Positions 1 to 9,000 of a stretch of 64,000 nt of DNA are shown piece by piece (position 1 is the first letter of the stretch; every line of letters begins with the position of its first letter). The notes beneath the pieces were generated by a model. It made no database searches. It saw nothing but the letters and a program-made list of their open reading frames with translations, and was not told where the DNA came from. This DNA comes from JAGOBP01 sp964550855 (GTDB lineage Bacteria > Chloroflexota > Anaerolineae > Fen-1058): positions 1 through 64,000 of the forward strand of contig CAZKBQ010000008.1 in assembly GCA_964550855.1 (NCBI GenBank). The letters are read 5' to 3'. A program made the translations under genes and the position numbers.

Positions 1-112
1 GCGGAATTTCTCAATCGCCAGGCTGGATGCCCGACAAAAGCATTCGGGCATGACGGAGACGGGGAAGTATATTTCACTAACTTAACGACATTGAGTGATG
101 GTTCCTGCTCAA

Positions 113-256
113 CCTCACCCCCCGGCCACTGCCGGAACAGCACCGGCACCTGCGGCCTCTCCTGAAATCAAAAGATGATTTCAGGAGAGGGGGAGCGCCC
201 ATTCCCCTCTTCTGACGACATCTTTACCGTCGTCAGAAGAGGGGCCGGGGGTGAGG
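113..256. repeat. MITE-like foldback element upstream of dprA
   Basis: The ends are near-perfect inverted repeats: CCTCACCCCCCGGCC at 113-127 against GGCCGGGGGTGAGG at 243-256. Two further inverted repeats are nested inside. One is a CTCTCCTGAAATC arm near 158-170 paired with its complement near 178-191. The other is a 16-bp arm (CCCCTCTTCTGACGAC) near 205-220 paired with its complement near 229-244. There is no reading frame worth calling. It looks like a non-autonomous palindromic element or REP-type repeat. The flanks at 1-112 hold only part of a second dispersed repeat, around 15-58. Confidence 0.6.
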
Positions 257-262
257 CTGAAT

Positions 263-287
263 AGTAACGAGTGACGAGTGAGGGCAA
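263..287 (+). repeat. Heptamer array abutting the dprA start
   Basis: The word ACGAGTG occurs twice in tandem, followed by the related AGGGCAA, and then the dprA ATG. It belongs to the degenerate 7-bp tandem repeat family found at many gene junctions in this window. The GAGGG within it is the only ribosome-binding candidate for dprA. Confidence 0.55.
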
Positions 288-1190
288 ATGGCAAACGCAC
301 ATTGGCTGGCCTTAACAACGGTGAGCGGCATTGGCGGCGTGACGGCGCGCAAGTTGATCGAGCGCTTCGGCGATGTGGAAGCGATCTTTGAAGCATCGCT
401 GGCCGAGTTGATTGAAGTTCCGCGCGTGACGGAGGCGATGGCCGCGCAGATTCTGGCCGCGCCGATCGAACAGCTGGAAAGCGAATTGCTCTCGCTCAAC
501 GACGAGGGGATCGATTTGTTGACGTGGGATGATGCCCGTTTTCCCGATCGCTTGCGCCCGCTGCCCGATGCGCCGATGGTGCTGTTCATGCGCGGCGCGT
601 TGAAGCGCTCCGACGACAACGCCGTGGCGATTGTGGGCACGCGCGAACCGACACGCGGGGCCGTCGAGCTGGCACAGACGATCGGGCGGGAGTTGGCCGC
701 GCGCGGTTTAACCATTGTCAGCGGTCTGGCCCTCGGCATCGATACCGCAGGGCATCAAGGCGCGATCGAAACCGGACGCACCATCGCGGTGCTGGGATCG
801 GGCATTCGCTTCATCCACCCGAAGGAGAATTTTGAACTGGCCGAGCAGATCGTCGGAGGCGGCGCGATCCTGTCGGAACTGCATCCCAACACGCCGCCTA
901 AAGGCCAAAACCTGATGGCGCGCGATCGCATCATCAGCGGGTTGAGCCGCGCCGTGATCGTGATCGAAGCGGGTGAGAAGAGCGGCAGTCTGGATACCGC
1001 CGCAAAAGCGAGGAAGCAGGGTCGCGTCGTCTATGCCGTGCCGGGCAGCGCGGGAACTGATCTGCTCATCGCGGGCGGCGCGCGACGCATCGATCCGGCG
1101 GCGATCGACTTCGACGTACTAGCGAATGAGCTCAGCCAATCAATGATAGACGCTGATCCGCCTCGTCCACAACAAGCGACGTTGTGGTGA
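288..1190 (+). CDS. dprA: DNA-processing protein DprA (Smf)
   Basis: DprA binds incoming single-stranded DNA during natural transformation and loads RecA. The 300-residue product has an N-terminal helix-hairpin-helix-like segment (SGIGGVTARKL, about residues 13-23). A Rossmann-like DprA core follows, with VAIVGTREPTRGA near 113, VSGLALGIDTAGHQGA near 145 and ARDRIISGLSRA near 211. The usual C-terminal winged helix is not evident; the protein stops soon after the core with a short proline-rich tail. It is alone on the plus strand between repeat-filled gaps, with no competence partners visible. Family assignment is secure. Actual competence cannot be judged from one gene, because DprA is widespread in non-competent bacteria. 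Confidence 0.95.
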   Translation: MANAHWLALTTVSGIGGVTARKLIERFGDVEAIFEASLAELIEVPRVTEAMAAQILAAPIEQLESELLSLNDEGIDLLTWDDARFPDRLRPLPDAPMVLFMRGALKRSDDNAVAIVGTREPTRGAVELAQTIGRELAARGLTIVSGLALGIDTAGHQGAIETGRTIAVLGSGIRFIHPKENFELAEQIVGGGAILSELHPNTPPKGQNLMARDRIISGLSRAVIVIEAGEKSGSLDTAAKARKQGRVVYAVPGSAGTDLLIAGGARRIDPAAIDFDVLANELSQSMIDADPPRPQQATLW

Positions 1191-1510
1191 AACGCCCCCA
1201 CGATCTCGAGCGAATTCCACTTTGATTTACGACTCTGTCATGCCCTGCGCAGTATGCTTCTATCGGGCATCCAGGCTGACGATTGGCACTCTATTCTGAT
1301 AGGCTGTCTGGATTTCCGCTACGCCCTGTCCACGAAGCGGGGGCGCGCCTGGCGAAAACATGCGGGAATGACGGCGCGGCGGAATATCGTAACTCAACCT
1401 GGAAACTGCGCTAGCGCATGATTCATCAAGCGAGTTGTCATCGCCAAACGCGGCGCACTGATCGAACGTTTCTCCGATGACAAACGAGGCGGGAGGATCG
1501 GCGCGTTGTC
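1191..1510. other. Gap with a decayed dispersed repeat
   Basis: No gene is seen. A repeat spans roughly 1238-1375. It begins with GTCATGCCC, has an inner GGGCATCCAGGCTG, and ends with GCGGGAATGACGGCGCGGCGGAA. Its first part is approximately the reverse complement of 15-58, so related copies in opposite orientation flank dprA. This is the common type of intergenic repeat with GTCATTCCCGC-like ends. Confidence 0.5.
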
Positions 1511-2074
1511 TTATCTGTCGGCGGGCAGAAACGGCTGCTGGCAGGCGTCGCAGACAATTTCCGAGCAGCCGAGAACGGCACGATTAACCAGGATGACGCG
1601 GGGCGGCGCGCACCGGCAGAAGGCCAACGCGCGCGAATCATCGTCGTCCGCCGTGAAGAGGTCGGTGTTGTCGAGCACGCGGCTGGCGAGAATCAGGCCG
1701 ACATTGCGGTCAATCGCCGCCGCCAGCTGCCGGATGAGCGGCTGCCACTGAACTCGAGTCGCCGGCGACAAATGCCAGCAGACTTGACCGGTTCTTCGCG
1801 CCACATCGCGCACCACGCCCAACGGCCGTTTGTACCAGGCCGAAAAGCGCGGAATCTCCTCCATGACTTCCAGCAGCATGTTCGCTACGACCGTCTCCGC
1901 GCACCGCTCGGGCAGCGCCAGCTCCGCGCCGTCAAACAGGTTGGTCAGCTCGGGCAGATCGGCCGTCGCGTCGTAGGCGCGGCAAATCGCGCGCCACGCC
2001 CTGTCGAGCGCTTCGAGCAGATCGACCGTTGAATCGATCGAAAAGGCGTGCTCGGTCGCCAGCTGCATCGTCAC
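1511..2074 (-). CDS. Conserved-looking protein with a C-terminal zinc-finger-like motif
   Basis: I do not recognise this 187-residue protein. It is mostly helical by composition. It ends in a cysteine cluster: C-R-C near residues 152-154, then C-S-E-I-V-C-D-A-C near 168-176. This could bind zinc or an iron-sulfur cluster. It starts 46 bp after the hdrCB stop on the same strand, so it may be the last cistron of the hdr/met operon. Two starts are plausible: GTG at 2074 (GGAGG 5 nt upstream) and ATG at 2068 (GGAG 5 nt upstream). No function is proposed. Confidence 0.65.
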   Translation of the reverse strand: MTMQLATEHAFSIDSTVDLLEALDRAWRAICRAYDATADLPELTNLFDGAELALPERCAETVVANMLLEVMEEIPRFSAWYKRPLGVVRDVARRTGQVCWHLSPATRVQWQPLIRQLAAAIDRNVGLILASRVLDNTDLFTADDDDSRALAFCRCAPPRVILVNRAVLGCSEIVCDACQQPFLPADR

Positions 2075-2120
2075 TCCGCCCTCCCCCGGTTCACGGCTTG
2101 TCGCTGCCGGGCCGGGGGCA

Positions 2121-3539
2121 TCAGTGGTATACCGACATCAGTCCTTTGTCGCGCAAGATCGGACGTGGATCGATCAGGTTCTTGCCCAGCGCGGCTTTAT
2201 CCGGCAGGCCCAGCGCCAAGGTCATCAACTGCGTAAAGTACAACACCGGCAGCGGCTGTTCCAACTTCATCTGGAATTGACGCGCGTCCAGATTGGCGTG
2301 GCACAAGGGACACGCCACCACCATCACGTCCGCGCCGGCCTCGCGCGCATGCTCGATGAGACGGCTACTGAGTTTGAGCACAATATCCGGTCGGGTGAGC
2401 GAGTGGGCGGCGCCGCAGCACGAGGTCTTGTACGACCAATCGACTACGTCCACGCCGATGGCGGACATCAACTCATCCATGTCGGTGGGATTTTCGGGAT
2501 GCGCGGCCTGCGTGACCTGCGGTGGGCGTGTCAGCAGACACCCGTAATAACACACGGCCCGCAGGCCTTTCAACGATTGTTTGACTTTGGCCGCGACTTG
2601 CTCCGGCCCGACGTGCGCGGTAATGGTTTCGATCAGCGTATTTACCTGTACCGTATCGCGGTACGTGTACCCGATCGACTTGGCCACCTCGGCGGCGCGC
2701 GCAAGCTGCTGACTGCGGCGCATCTCGTGCTGCGCGGCCTTGTGACGATTGAAGCACGCCGCGCACGGCATCGTCACTTCTGAGAAGCCGCTCTGTTCGA
2801 TGATGGCCAGATTCTCCAGCGGCAAACGCAATGCGGCAGCCGGATCGGCACGATGCGCGGCCGAGCTGCCGCAGCACACCCAGCCATGCGGCTCGATCAA
2901 TTTCAGGTCCAGCGCTTCACACACGGCCCTGGCCGACGAATCAAACTCGACGCCGGTGGAATGCAGCGAGCAGCCGGGATAGTAGGCGATGGCTTTTGAC
3001 GCGCCGGCGATGGGCTTGACATGGCGCGGCGCGCGCGTGGGTTTGGGCAGGAGTTTTAGCTTGCGCTTGCGCAGCATCTTCAAACCCAGATCCACGTCAT
3101 CGGTGAGCGGGCGTGTACCCAGAGTGCGTAACTTCATTTCTGCGATCAGGCCCAATTCGTAGGCGCGGCCCCACAGCTGAATCTCGCGCATAAAGGCCTC
3201 GTTAAAGGCCTTCACTGCCGGAACTTCAGGTTTGAAGCCGCGCGCCTTCGCCTCACGCGTCAAAAACTCCATGATGGCGGTGATGTCCAGTCCCTGCGGG
3301 CAGCGTGTGGTGCAGGTCTGGCACGCCGCGCACAGCCACGGCGTCTGCGAATGCAAAGCCACGTCTTCCTGTCCCAACTGCACGGCGCGCATGATCTGGT
3401 TCGGCTGCCAGTCGAAGAACTCGCTCACGGGACAGCCACTGGTGCACTTGACGCACTGATAGCACAGGTAGGCGTTCTGGCCGGTAGCCTCCTGCACCCG
3501 GCGGGCCAGCTCTGAATTGATCGGCGTTGCTTCACTCAT
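2121..3539 (-). CDS. hdrCB: Heterodisulfide reductase HdrC-HdrB fusion
   Basis: This 472-residue protein joins both small Hdr subunits. The N-terminal HdrC part has two 4Fe-4S ferredoxin motifs, CYQCVKCTSGCP (about 26-37) and CAACQTCTTRCP (about 70-81). The HdrB part has two cysteine-rich CCG domains, WVCCGSSAAH with PCAACFNRH, and TSCCGAAHS with ACPLCHAN. These bind the non-cubane 4Fe-4S clusters in methanogen HdrB. The start at 3539 is preceded by AGGAGG; upstream in-frame codons lie in the repeat-filled spacer and are unlikely to be translated. Downstream of metF, it probably provides a thiol/disulfide-type or electron-transfer end to the HdrA-MvhD-MetFV complex. The substrate is unknown. 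Confidence 0.93.
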   Translation of the reverse strand: MSEATPINSELARRVQEATGQNAYLCYQCVKCTSGCPVSEFFDWQPNQIMRAVQLGQEDVALHSQTPWLCAACQTCTTRCPQGLDITAIMEFLTREAKARGFKPEVPAVKAFNEAFMREIQLWGRAYELGLIAEMKLRTLGTRPLTDDVDLGLKMLRKRKLKLLPKPTRAPRHVKPIAGASKAIAYYPGCSLHSTGVEFDSSARAVCEALDLKLIEPHGWVCCGSSAAHRADPAAALRLPLENLAIIEQSGFSEVTMPCAACFNRHKAAQHEMRRSQQLARAAEVAKSIGYTYRDTVQVNTLIETITAHVGPEQVAAKVKQSLKGLRAVCYYGCLLTRPPQVTQAAHPENPTDMDELMSAIGVDVVDWSYKTSCCGAAHSLTRPDIVLKLSSRLIEHAREAGADVMVVACPLCHANLDARQFQMKLEQPLPVLYFTQLMTLALGLPDKAALGKNLIDPRPILRDKGLMSVYH

Positions 3540-3552
3540 GCGCGCCTCCTGA

Positions 3553-3580
3553 ACCAAGACGTGAAACGTAAAACGTGAAG
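3553..3580. repeat. Heptamer array between metF and hdrCB
   Basis: Read on the minus strand it runs CTTCACG TTTTACG TTTCACG TCTTGG, four variants of one 7-bp word. It lies in the 76-bp metF-hdrCB spacer and ends just before the hdrCB ribosome-binding site. Confidence 0.6.
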
Positions 3581-3615
3581 ATCGTGTGTTCGCGTTACGC
3601 ACCATGTTTTGCGCA

Positions 3616-4635
3616 TCACGCCACAACCGGCCTGGGCAGCAAGCCCGCGCCCTCCACAATCGGTTTCACCGCTTCTTCCCATTCGATCGCCATGATGTGC
3701 ACGCCGGCCACGCCTTCGATGTCGCGCAGCTGCTGGATGATCTCGACGCAGATCTTGATCCCTTCGGTCTGCCACGCGGCCGATCGGGCTTTCTTGTCTT
3801 CCTTGGTCAGCTCGTCTTTGGACTTGCCCGCCCACGGTGCGCCCGCGGCCTCCATGCGCTCGATCAGCCGATCGGGCACCCGGAGGCCCGGCACGTTGTC
3901 CTTCATGTAACGCGCCATCGTCGGACTTTTCAACGGGCCGACGCCGGCCAGAATGTACGTCTGGGTGTGGACGCCCAGTTCACGCACTTTCTCCATGAAG
4001 ACTTTGAACGCGTCGAGGTCATACACCAACTGCGTCTGGATGAAGTTGGCGCCCGCTTTGACTTTCTTGGCCAACCGGTAGGGGCGAAAATCGACGGGGC
4101 TGGCAAAGGGCGATTCGGCCGCACCCACGAAGAAACGCGGTTCCTGTCCCTTGATGGCTTCGCCGCACTGGAAGGCGTGTTGATCGCGCAAAGCCGTCAC
4201 CATCTGCACCAGCTGGATCGAATCCATATCAAAGACGTTCTTGGCGTTCGGATGATTGCCAAACGTCTGATGATCGCCGGACAGACACAAAATGTTGCGC
4301 ATGCCCAGCGCGTACGCGCCCAGCAGATCGCTCTGCATCGCGAGGCGGTTGCGATCGCGGCACGTCATCTGGATGACCGGCTCCAGTCCCTCTTGCACCA
4401 CCAGCGCGCCTGCGCCGATGCTGGACATCCGCACGATGGCCGTCTGATTGTCGGTAAGGTTCACCGCGTCGCAGTGACCTTTAAGCAGCGCCGCCTTTTT
4501 GCGGATGACGGCCGCGTCGGCGTTCTGCGGCGGGCCGAGTTCCGCCGTGACGGCAAAGTGCCCGTTCTTCAGCACCTTCTCCAAATTCGATCCAGACAGA
4601 TAGCCGTTGCCGTTAGGTTGTGGAGTCATAGTCAT
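3616..4635 (-). CDS. metF: Methylenetetrahydrofolate reductase MetF
   Basis: MetF reduces methylene-THF to methyl-THF through FAD. The 339-residue product shows the TIM-barrel family features: FAVTAELGPPQNAD near the N terminus, DAVNLTDNQ, then MTCRDRNRLAMQSDLLGAY and NILCLSGDH. The C terminus includes IQTQLVYDLDAFKVFMEKV. The ATG at 4635 has AGGAAAA just upstream, and a second ATG lies two codons on. Further upstream the frame runs through a foldback repeat and is not coding. Directly preceded by metV and followed by hdrCB, it is the MetFV type typical of acetogens. That type needs MetV and Hdr-like electron carriers rather than simple NADH. Confidence 0.95.
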   Translation of the reverse strand: MTMTPQPNGNGYLSGSNLEKVLKNGHFAVTAELGPPQNADAAVIRKKAALLKGHCDAVNLTDNQTAIVRMSSIGAGALVVQEGLEPVIQMTCRDRNRLAMQSDLLGAYALGMRNILCLSGDHQTFGNHPNAKNVFDMDSIQLVQMVTALRDQHAFQCGEAIKGQEPRFFVGAAESPFASPVDFRPYRLAKKVKAGANFIQTQLVYDLDAFKVFMEKVRELGVHTQTYILAGVGPLKSPTMARYMKDNVPGLRVPDRLIERMEAAGAPWAGKSKDELTKEDKKARSAAWQTEGIKICVEIIQQLRDIEGVAGVHIMAIEWEEAVKPIVEGAGLLPRPVVA

Positions 4636-4673
4636 TTTTCCTATCGTGCCATGGCGAGGAGCGTTGTTTGCGA

Positions 4674-4744
4674 CGAAGCAATCTCCACTCACTGCGCGAG
4701 ATTGCTTCGCATCCTTCGACTCCGCTCTGCTCCGCTCAGGATGC
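4674..4744. repeat. Double-hairpin dispersed repeat between metV and metF
   Basis: Two adjacent inverted repeats are visible. CGAAGCAATCTC (4674-4685) pairs with GAGATTGCTTCG (4698-4709). GCATCCT (4709-4715) pairs with AGGATGC (4738-4744). A diverged relative with GAGATTCTTCGC and CGCTCAGAACGACA lies at about 47670-47780. It could act as an mRNA processing or stability element. Confidence 0.6.
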
Positions 4745-4763
4745 TCGCATGGCGCAGGTCTCG

Positions 4764-5447
4764 CTATTCTTCTTCCGCCGTCAATCTCAGATCGGGCCGC
4801 ACGATCTTGCGCGGGCCGCCGTCGCGTGCCGTGCGCCAGTTTTTGGGTGGCTGAATGTCCAACAACCGATCGAGTTTGCCCATGCTCGATAAGCGATCGT
4901 AGATGAGCTGCCAGGCGCACGGCACGTCGGCGTTGATCTCACAATGGCCGTCCTCCGATCCGCCGCACGGTCCATTGAGCAGGTTCTTGGAGCAGCGCGC
5001 GATGGGGCAGATGCCGCCCGTCAGACCCAGGATGCAGTCGCCGCAGGCCGCGCAGCGTTCGGCCCACACGCCCTGCTCGGTGGGCAGACCCAGGAATTTG
5101 GTGTTCAGCCCCGGCACAATCCACTTGTCGGGGAAGTGCTCTGTCATGGCCTGCACGCCGATGCCGCAGCCCAGCGACAGTACCACGTCGGCGTCGCGCA
5201 CCTGATTGGCAATCTCGTCGAGGTATTCCCACTCGCACTGACGCTGCACGGTCGCATCGGTGATGGCTTTCGCATTGCCGTCGAGTTTGGAGGCCATGCG
5301 CAGCGAGGCGGCGACGATGGCGGCTTCGCGCGCGCCGCCCGCAAAGCAGACAGTGACGCACGTACCGCAGCCGGCCACCAGCACCTTCTGCGCGTCGCCG
5401 ATCAGGGCTTTGATTTCGGCTAAGGGTTTCTGTTCGGCTACGATCAT
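4764..5447 (-). CDS. metV: MetV, zinc/iron-sulfur partner of MetF (MTHFR C-terminal family)
   Basis: MetV is the second subunit of acetogen-type methylene-THF reductase and passes electrons to MetF. The 227-residue protein has an N-terminal part with VAGCGTCVTVCFAGG and LSLGCGIGVQAM. Its C-terminal cysteine cluster is CAACGDCILGLTGGICPIARC followed by LLNGPCGG. The cluster resembles the iron-sulfur and zinc sites of this family. The ATG at 5447 has GGAGG 7 nt upstream. It sits 50 bp after mvhD1 and about 130 bp before metF, the spacer being filled by a double-hairpin repeat. Gene order and motifs make the call firm. Confidence 0.92.
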   Translation of the reverse strand: MIVAEQKPLAEIKALIGDAQKVLVAGCGTCVTVCFAGGAREAAIVAASLRMASKLDGNAKAITDATVQRQCEWEYLDEIANQVRDADVVLSLGCGIGVQAMTEHFPDKWIVPGLNTKFLGLPTEQGVWAERCAACGDCILGLTGGICPIARCSKNLLNGPCGGSEDGHCEINADVPCAWQLIYDRLSSMGKLDRLLDIQPPKNWRTARDGGPRKIVRPDLRLTAEEE

Positions 5448-5497
5448 GGTTGACCTCCAATCACCGCTGCAAGACGCAGGATGCAGAATTTAGCTCA

Positions 5498-5932
5498 TCA
5501 ATCGTCACTTGTCACTTTATCTTTCAACGGGTTCGGCCCCAATCCTTCTATTGTCTGCGTCATCTCGGTCGTGATGTCCACAAAGCGCCCGGCCATGGCC
5601 GAGGACAGATTGAACATCTGCACCCGTTCCGGCTCCAGCCCGATCTGCTTGAGCAGCGCCTGGACGTGCGCCACCCGGCGCTTGGCATTGGCATTACCTT
5701 CCAGGTAATGACAGTCGCCGGGCAGTCAACCCGCCACCATGACGCCGTCGGCGCCGTCCTCCACCGCCCGCAGCACCGTCAGCACGTCGAGGCGGCCCGT
5801 GCACGGCACCTGCACGATCTTGATCGCGGGCGGATATTGCAGCCGCAGCCCGCCGGCCAGATCGGCGGCAGCGTAGGCGCAGTGCTCGCAACAGTAGGCG
5901 AGGATGTTCAGTTGATCGGTGGTTGTGTTCAT
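5498..5932 (-). CDS. mvhD: MvhD-type iron-sulfur subunit, predicted selenoprotein (TGA = Sec69)
   Basis: MvhD carries electrons between a donor and HdrA. The frame is open from ATG 5932 to TGA 5498-5500 except for one TGA at 5726-5728. Beyond that TGA it continues as LPGDCHYLEGNANAKRR and ends GLGPNPLKDKVTSDD, matching the paralogue at 10746-11243 throughout. The TGA falls exactly where the paralogue has Cys in VACPIGNCHH, here VAG-U-LPGDCHY. A hairpin with SECIS-like geometry follows. The Sec homologue VhuD of methanogens is the known precedent. The N-terminal half holds CCEHCAY and PCTGR. The last codons (KVTSDD and stop) are made of heptamer repeats. The alternative, a 68-aa truncated pseudogene, is unlikely given intact downstream conservation. 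Confidence 0.85.
5692..5710 (-). promoter_or_regulatory. Putative bacterial SECIS hairpin in mvhD1
   Basis: On the mRNA, CATTACC pairs perfectly with GGTAATG across the loop UGGAA. Fifteen nucleotides separate the UGA from the stem, and the loop starts 22 nt after the UGA with G as its second base. This meets the known bacterial SECIS pattern of an apical loop about 16-37 nt downstream with G in the first two loop positions. It lies within coding sequence, as bacterial SECIS elements do. Confidence 0.72.
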
Positions 5933-6015
5933 CGCCGAGTTTTAGCCGTCACAGACCGTGATATTCACCTTGATCGCCGGCCACCATCGAATGAATTCGG
6001 CGGCTGATAACGGAA

Positions 6016-6048
6016 ACATGGTAGAACACGTTTCAACGTGTTTCCGCC
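6016..6048. repeat. Inverted repeat between hdrA1 and mvhD1
   Basis: GGAAACA near 6016 pairs with TGTTTCC near 6042. Inside it AACACG and CGTGTT flank TTTCAA. The element ends just after the hdrA1 stop. The hairpin could affect mRNA processing; no T-run follows, so a strong terminator is unlikely. Confidence 0.5.
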
Positions 6049-6049
6049 A

Positions 6050-9000
6050 TCAGCCAATGAATTCATTCATAGGCGCATCCGTCCGGATAAAGCCCGTCTT
6101 CGGCTCCAACAGCGCGCGAACCTTTATCATCATCTGCGCATCCGTGTAGTGCATCAACTGAATCGCGCGCGCGGGGCATTCCGCCACGCACGATCCGCAG
6201 CCCTGGCACACCGCCGCTTCGATGTAGGCCGCGCCGACGATATTGCCCACGCCCGTGAGATTCGCTTTGATCTTCGGCACGCCAAACGGACAAATACGTA
6301 CGCACGTCAAACAGCCGGTGCACTTCGCATCGTCCACCACGGCCACGCGCGCGTTGGTCAACACGCTCTCTTGCGAGAGAATGATCGCCGCACGAGCCGC
6401 GGCCGCCTGCGCCTGCGCGATCGTCTCGTCGAGGAACTTGGGATAATGCGCCACGCCCGCCATGAACAGGCCATCGGACGCGAAGTCCACCGGCCGCAGT
6501 TTCGGGTGTGCTTCGAGGAAGAAACCGTCCGCATCGAGCGGCACTTTCAGCCGGGCAGACAACTCATGCGCATCTTTCTGCGGCACGATCGGTGTGCTGA
6601 GCACCAAGAGATCAGGGCGTAGTTCGAGATCGCGATCCAGGATTGGCTCATGAATGCGAATGACGATTTGCTGATTGTTGACACTTGCACCGCGCTGCGG
6701 ATGCAGTGCAGGTGTTGTTGATTGCTGATTACTGATTGACACTTCTGGCTTATGCTCGAAGTCAAAACGGATGAAGCGAACACCGGCACGCCGTGCATCA
6801 GTATAAAGGCGTTCTTTGAAGCCGTAAGTGCGAATGTCGCGATAGAGGATCGTGACTTCAGCCTGCGGGTTGAGTTCTTTCATCTTCAGGGCGTTCTTGA
6901 GCGCGGTTGAGCAACACAGCCGCGCGCAGAATTTCTCCGCTGGGCCAACACATTGAATCATGACGATGGATTGTTGATTTCTGATTGCTGATTGTTGATT
7001 CGCCAGCAGCGCCTCAAACTCCAACTGTGTCATGATGCCGGGATGTTGGCCGTAGCTGTATTCGCGGCCTTTGTATTCTATGCCGCCAATCGCCACAATC
7101 GTTACGCCGTGTTGCACTTCCTGCATCATGCCTCTTGCATCTTGTAACTTGCTCGTGAAGTTGCCCTTGAACCCGCCGGTTTGGATCAATTCCGTTTGCA
7201 AATAAACATTGATCAGCGGATGCCGCGTCACACGATCGATCAATCCCGCCAGATAATCCTGCGGGCCGCGCGCTTCGCTGATCAGAAAATGCAAATGGCG
7301 CAGATTACCGCCGAGCTGATCGCTTTTCTCGATTAGATGCACCGGGAAGCCTTGATCGGCCAGCGACAACGCCGCATTCATGCCGGCCGCCCCGCCGCCG
7401 ATGATCAACGCCGCGTGCCGGATCGACACTTGCGAAGAATGCAGCGGCTCCAATTCCGCCGCGCGCGCGGCGGCCATGCGCACCAACGTCTTCGCCTTCG
7501 CGGTTGCGCCATCCCAGTCGCCCGGATGCACCCACGAGCATTGATTGCGGATGTTCGCCATCTCGAACAGATACGGATTCAAGCCCGCCTGGCGCAGCGC
7601 ATCCTGAAACAGCGGCTCGTGCGTGCGCGGTGTGCACGAGGCGACGACCACGCGATTGAGATTGAGTTCCTTCACGCGCTCGATGATGTGCTTGATGCTG
7701 TCTTGCGAGCACGTGTACAGATTGTTCTCGGCATGGACGACATTGGGCAAAGTCTTCGCATACTCTGAAACGCCGGGCACGTCGAGGAAGCCGCCGATGT
7801 TCGATCCGCAATGGCACACGAACACGCCCACGCGCGGCTCTTCCTGTCGCACATCGCGCTCCGGTGGATATTCCTGGCGCGTGGTCAACGTGAAGCGCGA
7901 CTCGCTCAAGCGCGAAGCAACGGCGGCCGCGGCGCCGCTCGCTTCCACGATCGATTCCGGAATGTCCTTCGGCTCGCGGAACGGCCCGACGGCATAGATG
8001 CCCGCGCGGCTCGTCTCGAGCGGATTGAACTGCACCGTGTGGCAGAAGCCGTAGTCGTCGAGTTCGATGCCGAGGCGCTGACCCAACTCGCGCACCTTGG
8101 GCGAAATCTCCATGCCGACGGACAACGTGACGAGATCGAAGCGCTCGCGCTGCAACTGGCCTTGCTCGTCGAAGTAGCGCAGCACCAGATCGTGCGTGTC
8201 GGGGTCTTCGCGCAAATCGCTGATGCGGCAGCGGGTGTACTGCACGCCATACTTCTTCTCGGCGCGGCGATAGTATTCCTCATAACCTTTGCTGTACGCG
8301 CGCGTATCCATGAAGAACACTCGGCACTGTAATGGCCCATTGTGATTCTCTGCCTTCGCATGTTCGACGGCCATAATCGCCTGCTTGGCCGCGTACATGC
8401 AGCACACCGACGAGCAGTAATCGTGCGATTGATCGCGGCTGCCCACGCATTGCAAGAATGCGATCTTCTGCGCGCTCTTCCCGTCCGATGGGCGCTGCAC
8501 ATGCCCCAACGTTGGCCCTGAAGCCGACAACAACCGCTCGAATTGCAGCGAGGTCACCACGTTTGGATAACGACCCAATCCATACTCTTCAGACAGTTCG
8601 GCGCGATACGCTTGATAGCCCGGCGCAAGGACAACCGCACCCACACGCACATCTTCGTCACGCGCCACCATGTTGTGATCGATCGCGTTGGTGCCGCAGG
8701 CAAACGTACAGCTCATGCACTCGGAGCAGATGCCGCAGGCCAGGCAGCGGGCGGCCTCGCGCTGCGCCGATTGATCGTCGTAGCCCCCTTCGACCTCGAC
8801 GAAGTTGTCGATGCGTTTCTCGACCGGCAGTTCGGGCAGGGGGACGCGCGGCTGGCGTTTGATCTCGCCGCGCGCCATGCGGGCGTCGATCTCGTCGCGC
8901 GTCAACTTCACCACCGGCAGTTCGGGACGCGGCGGCGGTTCGAGGTGTTCGCCCTGCAAATAGCGGATGATCGATCGGGCGGCGGTATGCCCACTGGCGA

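Noticed and set aside
181..396. A 71-codon open frame on the minus strand at the dprA start
   Set aside because: It runs through the foldback repeat and the dprA start, with repetitive composition.
3586..4854. A 422-codon open frame on the plus strand over metF
   Set aside because: It is the antisense shadow of metF; its residues show no family pattern and metF is unambiguous.
5726..5932. mvhD1 as a truncated 68-residue pseudogene
   Set aside because: The frame after the TGA keeps family conservation to a normal C terminus, the TGA matches a conserved Cys, and a SECIS-like hairpin follows.
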